This document shows, in pieces, positions 1-10,342 of a stretch of 64,000 nt of DNA. The DNA is taken from assembly GCA_036435485.1 (NCBI GenBank), contig CM071595.1, forward strand, positions 102,974,580 through 103,038,579. Direction: 5' to 3'. This stretch comes from Saposhnikovia divaricata. Lineage: Eukaryota; Streptophyta; Magnoliopsida; Apiales; Apiaceae. The translations under genes and the position numbers were made by a program. Below the pieces are notes generated by a model, which was not told where the DNA came from, did not search any database, and saw nothing but the letters and a program-made list of their open reading frames with translations. Position 1 is the first letter of the stretch, and every line of letters starts with the position of its first letter.

Positions 1-651
1 GGAGATGAACTTAGATTTCAAAATCAAGTTAAAATCAGACCTCATTTTGTACATGGAGCCAGTAAATTTTTGTCTGAAAATGAAAAAGAAGCTGTTAAAA
101 GTAAACCAGTAAAAACTAGTGTTAAACAGGTTAATATTGGTTCAATGACAGATAAACAACTCAAACATAAACTGAAGGAGTTAAAATCTGTTAAGAAACA
201 AAGAGTGTCAAATAAGAACAGAAATGGAAAAGTAGGCATCACTTCTGGAAATAAACCAATGCTTGCTAGTTATGCTCCAAGAAAGACATGTCATAACTGT
301 GGTAGTACTAAGCATCTTGCAAATTTCTGCAAGAAAAACAAAAATATAAATTCTTTACCTTCCAAGTCTGAGGTAAAGAAGGATTTTGCTAGAACTAAGC
401 CACAAACTTTATGCACACACTGTGGAAGCACTTGGCATTCCATTTATACTTGTAGAGAATATCATGCTATCTATCATAATTACTATGAACTGAAACCCAA
501 TCTGAAATGGGTTAAAGTTAATAATTCAAGTGTAAACTCTGATACTGTTAGCTCAAACTCTGATAATGTTAATTCCGCTGCAAAAGCTAACAAAGTTAAG
601 AATGTCAAAGGATCCAAGCAAGTCTGGATCCTTAAATCTAATCCTCAGTAA
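1..651 (+). CDS. gag: Sirevirus gag, C-terminal part with two zinc knuckles
   Basis: The frame is open from base 1, so the N-terminus is outside the window. The gag nucleocapsid part binds the element's RNA inside the virus-like particle. Two knuckles of the C-x2-C-x4-H-x4-C type are visible: CHNCGSTKHLANFC near 289-330 and CTHCGSTWHSIYTC near 412-453. A Ser/Asn-rich tail containing NSD repeats follows. The frame ends in TAA at 649-651 (context CAG TAA TTG). pol opens 10 bases later in another frame, after a TGA at 659-661. Some Sireviruses separate gag and pol by a leaky stop in the same frame. Here the frames differ, so this is either programmed frameshifting or, more simply, a mutation. 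Confidence 0.8.
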   Translation, partial: GDELRFQNQVKIRPHFVHGASKFLSENEKEAVKSKPVKTSVKQVNIGSMTDKQLKHKLKELKSVKKQRVSNKNRNGKVGITSGNKPMLASYAPRKTCHNCGSTKHLANFCKKNKNINSLPSKSEVKKDFARTKPQTLCTHCGSTWHSIYTCREYHAIYHNYYELKPNLKWVKVNNSSVNSDTVSSNSDNVNSAAKANKVKNVKGSKQVWILKSNPQ

Positions 652-661
652 TTGCTTGTGA

Positions 662-3600
662 TTGCAGGGCAACAGGGAGGCAACCCTAGTCGTGGACAGT
701 GGATGTTCAGGACACATGACTGGAAATAAAGCCCTGCTATCAGACTATGAGGAGAAGGCTGGCCCAAAAGTTTCCTATGGTGATGGCAATGTAGGAAGAA
801 CATTGGGATATGGCAATATTAATCTTGGAAATGTCATCATCAACAATGTAGCTCATGTCCCAAGACTCAAGCATGACTTGTTATCTGTGAGTCAAATCTG
901 GGACAAGGGATATCATGTAGATTTTCAACCTGAATATTGTGAAGTTATCAGCAAATCTACAGGAAAGGTTGTTCTAGTTGGTCATAGGCAAAACAACATT
1001 TATGAAATCAAGCTCTTAATAGACTCTGTTGGAAAAGCTGTTTGGCTGTCAACAAGAATGTCTAGTGAAGAGAGTTGGAAGTGGCACAAGAAACTCTCAC
1101 ATTTGAACTTGAACAACATCAATGAATTGATCAGAAAGGATCTTGTAAGAGGACTCCCAAAGGCTCTGTTAAATGTTGATGGCCTATGTGATTCATGTCA
1201 AAAGGCCAAACAAAGGAAGTCATCTTTCAAGAGCAAGACAGAATTTTCAATCACTGATCCTTATCATCTTCTGCATGTTGATCTCTTTGGTCCAGTAAAT
1301 GTTATGTCTATAGCAAGGAAGAAATATGCTTTAGTCATTGTTGATGAATACACTAGATTCACTTGGGTGTATTTTCTAGCAAAGAAGGATGAAACTACGT
1401 TAACTCTGATGGAGCATGTGAAGCTTCTGGACAAAGGATCAAGTAACAAAGTCAGAATCATCAGAAGTGATAATGGAACTGAGTTCAGAAATGCAACAAT
1501 GGAAGAATTCTGCAAGGACAATGGAGTGAAGCAAGAATTTTCAGCACCTGGTACACCACAACAAAATGGTGTAGTTGAAAGGAAAAATAGAACCTTGATT
1601 GAAGCTGCCAGAACAATGCTTGATGAAGCAAAATTGCAAACTTATTTCTGGGCAGAAGCTGTTCAAACTTCTTGTTTTACTCAAAATGCTACACTGATCA
1701 ATAAGCATGGAAAGACACCATATGAGATGGTGAAGAAAAAGAAGCCTAACCTGAAATACTTTCATATTTTTGGGTGCAAATGCTTTGTTTTGAAGACTCA
1801 TCCTGAACAGTTGACCAAGTTTGAGCTAAAGGCAGATGAAGGAATTTTTGTTGGCTATCCACTGTCAACAAAGGCATTCAGAGCTTACAATCTGAGAACT
1901 AAAGTGATCATGGAATCTATACATGTGTCTTTTGATGACAAGAAGATAACTGGACTTGAAGACAAAGATGAATATGATCAACTGAACTTTGAAAATGAAG
2001 ATTTAAACTCTGTTGAAGTAAACTCTGATCAAACAATTCTGACAGACTCTGTTGAAACAAACTCTGAACCTCTACTGGTAAACACTGGAGAAACTTCTCA
2101 GCCACAACAAAGGGAAGAACCAGTTGAGGGGGAGCATGATCAAGATAAAGACTCAAACACTGATATTGAGTCAACTAAAAAATCTGGATCAAACTCTGAT
2201 GATTCAAACTCTGAAAATTCAAATTCTGACTCTGGGCAGTCAAGTTTAGGGGGAGTCTCAGAAAATGAAGAAAGATCACAACAGAATCAGGAGAGCATGG
2301 ATCAAGGGGGAGGATCACATGCTGACAGAAGTCATTTGCCTTCTGCTAGGAAATGGACTAAATCACATACACCTGATTTGATAATTTGTGATCCAGATGC
2401 AAAAGTGAAAACAAGAAGTGCTACTGCAAGTGAATGTCTGTTTCATGCATTCTTGTCTAAAAATGAACCAAAGAAAGTGGAAGAATCTCTTCAAGATTCT
2501 GACTGGATAACAGCAATGCAGGAAGAGTTGAATGAATTTGAAAGGAATGAAGTTTGGACCCTTGTACCAAGGCCAAAGAACAGATCTATTGTTGGTACTA
2601 AATGGGTTTTCAGAAACAAGACTGACAGTGAAGGTGTTATCACAAGGAACAAGGCTAGACTGGTAGCAAAAGGCTATTCACAGCAGGAAGGAATAGACTA
2701 TGATGAAACATTTGCTCCAGTTGCAAGATTGGAGGCAATCAGAATTTTTCTAGCATATGCCTCTCACAAGAAATTCAAAGTGTTCCAGATGGATGTGAAA
2801 AGTGCTTTTCTGAATGGAAAGCTTGAAGAAGAAGTGTTTGTTGAACAACCACCAGGATTTGTGGACCCCAAATATCCAGATTATGTCTACAGGCTAGATA
2901 AGGCACTATATGGACTTAAGCAGGCACCAAGAGCATGGTATGAGACACTTGCTCAATTTCTTCTAGAAAGTGGATTCAACAGAGGTGCTATTGACAAAAC
3001 TCTGTTTTATTTCAATCAAGGAAGTGACCTCCTTTTAGTTCAGATATATGTTGATGACATTATCTTTGGGTCTACTAATGATAAACTCTGTAAGAAATTT
3101 GCCAAGCTCATGCAGTCCAGATATGAAATGAGCATGATGGGAGAGCTTAGTTATTTTCTAGGCCTACAGGTGAAACAAACAGATGATGGTATCTTCATTA
3201 ATCAAGCAAAATATACCAGAAATCTTCTCAAGAAATTTGGTATGCTTGACTGTTCATCTGCTTCAACTCCCATGGCAACAGCAACTAAATTGGACAAAGA
3301 CACAGGAGTTTCAGTGGATATGACAAACTACAGGGGCATGATAGGATCTCTTCTTTACTTGACAGCTAGTAGGCCTGACATCATGTATGCAACCTGTCTT
3401 TGTGCAAGGTTTCAGGCAGATCCTAGAGAGCCACATCTGACAGCTGTGAAAAGAATCTTCAAGTATCTCAAGGGCACCATATCATTAGGTCTGTGGTACC
3501 CCAGAGAATCAGATTTCAAGCTACTTGGGTATTCTGATGCAGACTTTACAGGCTGCAAGATAGACAGAAAGAGCACTAGTGGAAGTTGTCAATTTCTTGG

Positions 3601-3991
3601 TGACAGACTTGTCTCTTGGTACAGCAAGAAACAGATATCAATTTCCACATCTACAGCTGAAGCAGAGTATATTGCAGCTGGTAGCTGTTGTGCACAGATC
3701 TTGTGGATGAAAAATCAATTGCTGGATTATGGATTGAGGTACAGTAAAATTCCTATTTACTGTGATAATCAAAGTGCTATTGCTATGACAGGTAATCCAG
3801 TACAGCATTCAATGACCAAGCACATCAGCATAAGGTACCACTTCATCAGAGAACATGTGGAAGAAGGGAATATCGAACTACATTTTGTGTCTACAGAACA
3901 ACAACTTGCAGATATCTTCACTAAACCATTGAGAGAAGCTACATTTACAAGACTGGTCATTGAACTAGGAATGGTCTCTGGTTCTGACTAG
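662..3991 (+). CDS. pol: Sirevirus pol polyprotein: protease, integrase, reverse transcriptase, RNase H
   Basis: About 1109 codons are open without a break. In order: aspartic protease (VVDSGCSGHMTG, near residue 10); the integrase zinc-binding segment (WHKKLSHLN ... CDSCQKAK, about 141-180); the integrase core with catalytic D in HVDLFGPV, D in RSDNGTEF and E in NGVVERKNRT (about 205-310); an acidic Ser/Asn-rich linker (about 440-570); reverse transcriptase with YVDDIIFGS (about 796); and RNase H with YSDADF and YCDNQSAIA (about 955-1060). The products copy the RNA to DNA and integrate it. There is no ATG at the start, since the frame opens just after a stop, as expected for a product made by cleavage of a gag-pol fusion. 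The frame is intact through all enzymatic motifs although the element is split downstream. Confidence 0.9.
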   Translation: MQGNREATLVVDSGCSGHMTGNKALLSDYEEKAGPKVSYGDGNVGRTLGYGNINLGNVIINNVAHVPRLKHDLLSVSQIWDKGYHVDFQPEYCEVISKSTGKVVLVGHRQNNIYEIKLLIDSVGKAVWLSTRMSSEESWKWHKKLSHLNLNNINELIRKDLVRGLPKALLNVDGLCDSCQKAKQRKSSFKSKTEFSITDPYHLLHVDLFGPVNVMSIARKKYALVIVDEYTRFTWVYFLAKKDETTLTLMEHVKLLDKGSSNKVRIIRSDNGTEFRNATMEEFCKDNGVKQEFSAPGTPQQNGVVERKNRTLIEAARTMLDEAKLQTYFWAEAVQTSCFTQNATLINKHGKTPYEMVKKKKPNLKYFHIFGCKCFVLKTHPEQLTKFELKADEGIFVGYPLSTKAFRAYNLRTKVIMESIHVSFDDKKITGLEDKDEYDQLNFENEDLNSVEVNSDQTILTDSVETNSEPLLVNTGETSQPQQREEPVEGEHDQDKDSNTDIESTKKSGSNSDDSNSENSNSDSGQSSLGGVSENEERSQQNQESMDQGGGSHADRSHLPSARKWTKSHTPDLIICDPDAKVKTRSATASECLFHAFLSKNEPKKVEESLQDSDWITAMQEELNEFERNEVWTLVPRPKNRSIVGTKWVFRNKTDSEGVITRNKARLVAKGYSQQEGIDYDETFAPVARLEAIRIFLAYASHKKFKVFQMDVKSAFLNGKLEEEVFVEQPPGFVDPKYPDYVYRLDKALYGLKQAPRAWYETLAQFLLESGFNRGAIDKTLFYFNQGSDLLLVQIYVDDIIFGSTNDKLCKKFAKLMQSRYEMSMMGELSYFLGLQVKQTDDGIFINQAKYTRNLLKKFGMLDCSSASTPMATATKLDKDTGVSVDMTNYRGMIGSLLYLTASRPDIMYATCLCARFQADPREPHLTAVKRIFKYLKGTISLGLWYPRESDFKLLGYSDADFTGCKIDRKSTSGSCQFLGDRLVSWYSKKQISISTSTAEAEYIAAGSCCAQILWMKNQLLDYGLRYSKIPIYCDNQSAIAMTGNPVQHSMTKHISIRYHFIREHVEEGNIELHFVSTEQQLADIFTKPLREATFTRLVIELGMVSGSD

Positions 3992-4700
3992 GAATGTTGG
4001 TTAGATTCAAATTTTACTTATGTAATGTATTACTCATATTTCCTTGATTTGTTAAGTGCTAAGTGAACTCTGTTGATTAAACTCTGTTATGCATACTCTG
4101 TTAACATGTTTTTCTGTCAAACTCTGTTAAACTCTGTCAGCATGCCTGTATGTTATACACTGGTAATAAGTTGATAAACTCTGTGAACTCTGAGTTGATT
4201 TTTGTCTGAATGAAAACACCAATGATGAAATATGTATGAAGCATGATTCTCAGCACTTAATCATGAATCTTTCTGAGTTATTGTGATCTAATCTTAGATT
4301 GTACAGATAATTAACACAGCATGATACTGTTTCATATTTATAGCATCTCTTAGTTTATTTTTTCCTAAACTCTGAGTCTATAAATACTGTGCGCATTGCC
4401 TTTCATGAATAACTACTGATGTTGATGAACTCAAAACTCTGTTAGTTATACTCTGGTAGATTAAAATGCTTACTGCAATACCCCAAAGAAAATGTATATA
4501 GGTTGGTATACTCCTTTGAGATTATGTTGGATACTATGATGACCCAGGAACTTATTGGTATATAATATGTGCTAAAACTCTCTGATTTTTGGTGATTAGT
4601 CAAATACTAGGATGACCCAGGAACTTATCAAAATGATAAGGGCTAAAATTTTTGAATTTTTGGTGACTGGTTCCAACCTCTAATTACTGGAATGAATAGA

Positions 4701-4770
<70 letters not shown>

Positions 4771-6344
4771 GGGGTATAAAATAAATTAAATGTTACTGTA
4801 TATAGATTGATTACTACAGAGTTTAGCTTTCATCATACAGTCAGTGTTTACTATGACAGTTTGTGCATCCAGTGTTTATTGATTTACTTTATGGATTTTA
4901 TGAAAAATTAGATGCTCTAAAAATTGATTTAGTAAACTCTGCTTCACACACACATATTTTCACAATTGTGCAATTTTTGAAAGGGTTTCAGTGATAAAGT
5001 TGGAGAATTGACAAACACTGTTGATTCGTGGTTCGTACTCTAAGGTAAATTTTCATTTGGATAATTTGAAAATTTTGTAGTAAATAGGGCTTTCGACAAC
5101 TGTTAATAAGTGTATTGTTGATTTGTGGTTCGTACTCTGAGTTCTTGAGTTCTCGAATAGAGTAATAGACATTGGTATCTCTAGAGTTATCGAATGACAC
5201 TTTGACTTGTTGACTCTCAGAGATATCGAATAGTGTTTTTACAAATATCGCCTTGACTTGTCGAATGCTAGACTTCTCGAATAGAACAAAACACTTCTCG
5301 AATTGGTACTTTGTTCTGTTCCTGATTTAATTGTGGTTATTGTTGATGAATTTGTTTCTTATATGATTACTTTAATTAGTTTTCATTTTCTCTGATTTAA
5401 TTCTTTGAAGAACAATTCATAAACATAAAATTTGCAGAACACAATGAATAAGATTAGAGAAACAGGATTTTTCATTGATAATAAGAAAGAGATTACAAGC
5501 AAGTATTTCATCTTTTTGTTCTCTCTATCTGCTAATCTATTCAACAGGAAAATAAAAGGTGAAGTCCAAACCACTCCATTGTTAGCAAACATCCCAGATC
5601 CCATCTTTGCCACTTTATTTGGGTGGAAGTTGAAGGGATAAGGTTATTTTTGCTGACATATTCATTATCAATGGTTGGTGGTGTTGGATGAGGATGCCTT
5701 CGAGGAAAGCCATGCTAATGTTGCTTGGAGAGCAGCATCGATGTCGATCACTCTTGCCGGCTTTTCTCTCTCGATTTCTTCAAGACCGGCATCCATCTGC
5801 AGCCACAGAGTTTCAAGCTACCTTTCCCAATCAAACGCATCAAACTCTTCACGAGTATAACTTAAGATATCTCTGTTCTCTACAAGATGGAGATTCTTTT
5901 CTTTGATGGTAAGGTATGACATTGTTTAATGGTGTGTTGTTTGAAGGGTTTTTGATTTTTCAGGAGAGAATGAAAGGTTAAAGGGATAGTGAACAAGTCT
6001 GAACAAATCTCTAGGCCTTAAATAGAGATGGGTAAGTAATGAAGTACTAAAACGCTTCGTATTCTGGTTATTAATGGTTACAGGTAAACGCTTCATATTC
6101 TGGTTTTAAATGGGTCCAGGTATTTTAAGAGAGTGTTATTTTTTTTAAAAATCAAATATTTTATTGTTATATTTGCAAAATACACTTCTTAAAAATACGA
6201 GTACGTGACCCACTCACCCATTACTGTGTCCCACTCACCCATTATCGTGTCCCACTCACACATTAATCTAGGAACTGTTGAGTGTTTCCATACATAAAAG
6301 ATTGAGTTTTTAATTACTCTAATTACTTTTGTGTCCAAACGATT
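3992..6344 (+). other. Non-coding stretch between Sirevirus pol and its extra ORF
   Basis: There is no convincing ORF in this 2.35 kb. It is AT-rich and holds many copies of AACTCTG (a cluster near 4060-4200 and further copies near 4366, 4432 and 4936), a short repeat with 'gatgacccaggaactta' (about 4540 and 4612), a long AT dinucleotide run, and a later block rich in 'cgaatag/ttctcgaa' words (about 5150-5310). Small ORFs near 5430-5900 overlap one another and match nothing I know. Because the sequence upstream and downstream belongs to one element, this is probably its intergenic or promoter region for the extra ORF. Confidence 0.5.
4704..4766. repeat. (AT)n microsatellite
   Basis: An uninterrupted alternation of A and T of about 60 bases, directly visible, followed by 'gagggggtataaa'. 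It lies in the non-coding stretch of the Sirevirus. Confidence 0.95.
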
Positions 6345-8006
6345 GTGTTTTATTTTTTACATCTCACAGTTCTCTCACTTTTCACTTGGGCATTTTCACA
6401 AACACCTTTTCTACATACACTTTTCTTCGTGATTTCTTGCAAATTTCTTGATTCAACGGCTTCTAAACCATTCACTGCTCTTGGTCTACGTTTTGTCCCT
6501 AACAACTATGAAGCTCCACTCTATTATGAACGTGTTCCAAAAGCGTTTCATCTAATGCAGAATTTCTTGAGAGACTCAGAGATTGGACAAGCTCTGGTTG
6601 AACCTGGTACTCTCTCTGCATCTCAAATTGCCATTTTTTGGCAAAACTCGGTCTATGTGGATGGAGGAGAGAATGGGACTCCTAACATCATCTTCACTTA
6701 TGAAGAACAAGAGTTTGTGATTACTCCACAAACTGTCAGAGATACAATGGGGTTTGATACACATACATCTTATACTTATGTTGCTGAACCTCAATTGAGA
6801 CAGATGCTACAGGAGATAGGTTACATGGAATCTCTTGACAAGCTTGGCAGTGTAAAGAGGCCTAATCTCAGGAAGGAATGGAATTTTTTCTTCGATTGCA
6901 TTACAAGGACATTCCAGAAGAAGGTCACTAACTGGGATGCTATTCCAATTGATAGTCTACAAATCGGGTATTCTCTACTTTATGGTAGTAATTTTGATTT
7001 TGGTAGATATGTTCTGATGAATTTAGGTGATAAACTGTCAGAGTCTACTACAGTTTATTTTGCTCGATTTTGTCAAATGCTGTTCAATGCTTATGTACCT
7101 GTTTTAGAGATTGCTGACACTGATGAAATTCAACCTTTTAAAGTCAACAAGAGAATATTCTCTGATATGACTAATAAGGATGTTGGTAAAGAAAACCTAC
7201 CTGCCTTTGTTCTGCCACTTGCTTTGCAGAATTTTCTCAACCAACCTCAGGACCAACCACAACCAGAACCACTAAACATTTATCGTACTCAAACACTAAA
7301 CACTGAACCACCTACATCACCTACCCACACTGCACCTATAACACAACCTTCACACACGTCACAAACAAACTCTGAACCATCACAATCTCCACCACAACCA
7401 CAGCCTAAAGCAAAAAGAGGCAGAGTAAAGTCAGTAGTAATCACTGAACGACATGCAAGAGTTAAGAAGACAATAGAGACACAAATGAAAGCAAAACAGA
7501 CATCTCCTGAAGCTGTTTATACTAGAAGAATGAAACAAACGGAAAATAGACCTAAGTCACCCTCAATGGTAGCAGAATCTAGTAAAGAGGATTCAGATGA
7601 AGTGCCTCTAGCTAAGAGAAGAAAACTGGTAATCTCTGATTCTGTTGATGAAAATGTTGAAGTTCCAGAGGTAGTTTCCCAGCAAACACCTACTGTTGAG
7701 GTTGAAAAAGATACAATGCCTGCAGAGGTTGACATGCCTGCAGAGGTTGAAATGCCTGCAGAGGACAAAATGCCTGCAGAAGAGGATACTAGAGCTGGAT
7801 TTTCTCCAATGGATGATATTCTTGATTCATTCATGCCATTCTCTGATCCTATCTCTTCAATTTTTGCTCAATCTGAAGCAACTGGTGCAGCTGATCAACC
7901 TACAGTTGTCCTTTCTGAAGCTGTAGCATCACATACAGAATTACTCTCAGATGCTCACCAAACTATTGAAGGAGGAGATGAGATTGACAACAACCTAAGG
8001 AGATAA
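6345..8006 (+). CDS. Sirevirus extra ORF, first part (env-like position)
   Basis: A 553-codon open frame 3' of pol on the same strand, in the position of the so-called env-like ORF of Sireviruses. The first half is rich in aromatic and charged residues (LRKEWNFFFDC, WDAIPIDSLQIGYSLLYG) and resembles an uncharacterised globular domain met in plant retroelement proteins. The second half is Pro/Gln/Thr-rich and then acidic, with an imperfect repeat MPAEV/MPAED at about residues 457-480. The frame opens with GTG; the first ATG is at 6555, so the true start is unresolved. It ends at a TAA (8004-8006), and the protein clearly continues in another frame from about 7990, which indicates a frameshift. 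I see no convincing transmembrane segment apart from a hydrophobic stretch ahead of the first ATG. Function is unknown. Confidence 0.6.
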   Translation: MFYFLHLTVLSLFTWAFSQTPFLHTLFFVISCKFLDSTASKPFTALGLRFVPNNYEAPLYYERVPKAFHLMQNFLRDSEIGQALVEPGTLSASQIAIFWQNSVYVDGGENGTPNIIFTYEEQEFVITPQTVRDTMGFDTHTSYTYVAEPQLRQMLQEIGYMESLDKLGSVKRPNLRKEWNFFFDCITRTFQKKVTNWDAIPIDSLQIGYSLLYGSNFDFGRYVLMNLGDKLSESTTVYFARFCQMLFNAYVPVLEIADTDEIQPFKVNKRIFSDMTNKDVGKENLPAFVLPLALQNFLNQPQDQPQPEPLNIYRTQTLNTEPPTSPTHTAPITQPSHTSQTNSEPSQSPPQPQPKAKRGRVKSVVITERHARVKKTIETQMKAKQTSPEAVYTRRMKQTENRPKSPSMVAESSKEDSDEVPLAKRRKLVISDSVDENVEVPEVVSQQTPTVEVEKDTMPAEVDMPAEVEMPAEDKMPAEEDTRAGFSPMDDILDSFMPFSDPISSIFAQSEATGAADQPTVVLSEAVASHTELLSDAHQTIEGGDEIDNNLRR

Positions 8007-9216
8007 ACTCTGAGACTATTGTGCAATCTGCAGAGGATGTTGTACAGCCTATTGTTGACTCTACTACTAAACCTGTTGCAGAGGATGTTATTGGCACTGT
8101 TGATGCATCTATTCCTATTCCTGCATCCACTCATCATGTTGAAGCTGAGGTTGGAGATGAAACTGAAGGGAATACTGAGTCAAGCCATTCTCAGAGTTTA
8201 CCAGTCCAGACTGATGCTAAGGTTAAGGATTTTCCTGGTCCTTCAAATCAAGCAGATGCTGAAGAAGAACACCTTGAACAATTTTCAAATGACTGGTACA
8301 AGGACACTTGTATCTTTCCTCCTGCAAGAGCAGCTGAATTTGTCAAGAGAACCTCCAGAACAATTACAAATCCAGAGATTCTATCTTGTCTTAAGGCTAC
8401 AGTTGTACAAGTGAAGACTCTCAACTCGAGGTTTGATCTGTGTCAAAAGGCAATCTCTGATGTTCGAGGTAATGTTGTTAGAGGAGCTGAAATGATTAAA
8501 CTTGACAACAAGAATAAATTTCAATATCTTACTCAGAATCAAGACACTTTGTCTCACAGGCTGAGCAAAGTTGAACAAAATCAGAATGATATGTCCTTAA
8601 AGATTGATTCTATTGCTACCTCCTTGGAGTTAATCACATCTATTCTTATGCCTGATGATGTCAAAAAGGGGGAGAGAGTTGCTAAAGACAAATGCAAGCA
8701 ATCTCAAACTCTGATCAGAAAGGATAATGCTGGAGATGGAGGAGCAAGTAGTAAAGGAAAGAGCAAAACTGAAGAATTTCAAACTCTGAAAACTAGCAAG
8801 TCTTCTAAATCACAGTCTGTTGGGATAAACACTGATACTCAAGGTACTTCAAAGACCAAGAGTTTGCTATTATTTTCTAATCCACAGACTGATGAAGAAT
8901 TGGCTGCTAAGTTGTTTATTGAAGAGAATGAGGAAGGAGTTACAATTGAGGACATTGAAGCTGAAGAAAAGAGTTTACAAGAAGAACATCTCAAGGCTTT
9001 AAAGTCTGGTAAGTTAAAGAAAGGAAAAGCTCCTAGGCCTGTTCTTAAAGGCATTGTGATCAAGGAAATGGCTGATGTTAGTTAAAAATCTCAGTTATCA
9101 AAGGAAACAATGGCAGCAGAAGCTCAACTCAAGCTGAAAGGCATTGAAGGAGAAAGTTCACAGAAGAAAGTTACAACCTCTGTTTCTACACAAGTTGTAC
9201 AGAAGAAAGAAAACAC
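8007..9216 (+). pseudogene. Sirevirus extra ORF, middle part, frameshifted and cut by the nested element
   Basis: This continues the ORF above in another frame (open from about 7988 to 9085), beginning with acidic sequence and including a likely coiled-coil stretch (YLTQNQDTLSHRLSKVEQNQ, about 8522-8581). A TAA at 9083-9085 breaks it. The same frame then stays open (KSQLSKETMAAEAQLKLKG) up to the insertion point at 9216. On the far side of the inserted element the frame resumes at 17090 across the duplicated aacac. Together the three parts would make a protein of about 1200 residues. Role unknown; structural or particle-associated would fit the coiled coil, but that is a guess. Confidence 0.6.
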
Positions 9217-10323
9217 TGTTGGTGTATACTGAAAATATTTATTTGAAGTATTTACATTTATTTCTGGCCGGTTTAATTGAGAATCATTTAAATGTTTACA
9301 TGTTGTCTAAATATTATATATTGTGAATAATCTAGTATCAAATGGGATACAGAATATTAGATTATTAAATACGGTTTATATAATATAATAAGGTTCACAG
9401 CACAGGTGGAGTTAGACAATCCACTGGAATGGCTGTAGTATTATTTAGATTAGTTTATATTGACTAATAAATAATACTAGTATACTTTGTGTATATTGAA
9501 CAGGATCAAATTTAGAATTGTTCCCTTATACTGATTAAGGAGGTGAACTAAGATTCTATGTTATTATTAATGCTTAGGTTCTTAATCCGGAAATAATAAT
9601 TGACACGTATATATTATTTACATGCTTTGATTTATATATGAAATAATTCTTTTGATTTATTTCATTATATTTTGGGTGATGAAATAATATATATGGTGGG
9701 ATATTATTTATTGAAGGAATCCATGTCCTGATAATATTCGGGTTAATGATGTCCCCTTGAAAGCTCAAAAAGATTTAATTATGTGAAACCCTGCAGGTGG
9801 ATTTATTCCGGCATAATTAAATAAAGGTTGAGTGGATAATCAAGGATAAAAGATATTAATTAAATGAATTATCAGTAATTTATTTAATTAATGGACATGC
9901 GATATTTTAAACATGGGGAATTTAATAAGCAAATAATATTGGAACCGAATTAATTAATTAAATTACGGTATTAGGAAAGGTAGTGCAAATATTAATTCTT
10001 TAGTGGATTGAATTAATATTTAATTACATTGGGCTAGGCTCAAGATGTAATTAGAAGGCCCAACCTAATTATCCATGATCCCTATTGTAGCCTATATATA
10101 TTCCTATTCTCTTCTTGCTGGGGGCTGGTCGAAAAAATTTTGTAGCCACCCAGGAGCAAGAAGAGAGGTTAACTTGAGAAGACGAAGGCCACACTTCGCT
10201 CAAGGGAATTTGGGAATACAATAGAAGAGCGTGGAATCAACCGTTAACAAGGTGATTTTTCTATTCGTACTCGTTAATTTATTGTATCGAAATTCGCAGT
10301 GCCAAGATCTGATTGTCCCAACA
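9217..10323 (+). repeat. Left (5') LTR of nested copia element
   Basis: 1107 bp, starting tgttggtgtatac and ending gtcccaaca, with 6-bp terminal inverted repeats. It differs from the right copy at about 9770 (g/c), 9874 (a/g), 9917 (g/a) and 10092 (c/a). A TATA-like 'ctatatatattcc' near 10092-10104 precedes 'tattctcttcttgc', a plausible promoter and start region. Near its end it carries the word pair 'gcaagaag/cttcttgc' (stem around 10112-10165). Confidence 0.95.
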
Positions 10324-10324
10324 A

Positions 10325-10342
10325 TTGGTATCAAGAGCCTGG
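10325..10342 (+). other. Primer-binding site of nested copia element
   Basis: Directly after the LTR end comes 'ttggtatcaagagcctgg'. It resembles the tggtatcagagc-type site complementary to the 3' end of initiator methionine tRNA that most plant copia elements use, with one extra A. Confidence 0.8.

Noticed and set aside
5430..5906. Small overlapping ORFs before the Sirevirus extra ORF
   Set aside because: Three frames overlap with none preferred, and there are no motifs. Treated as non-coding.
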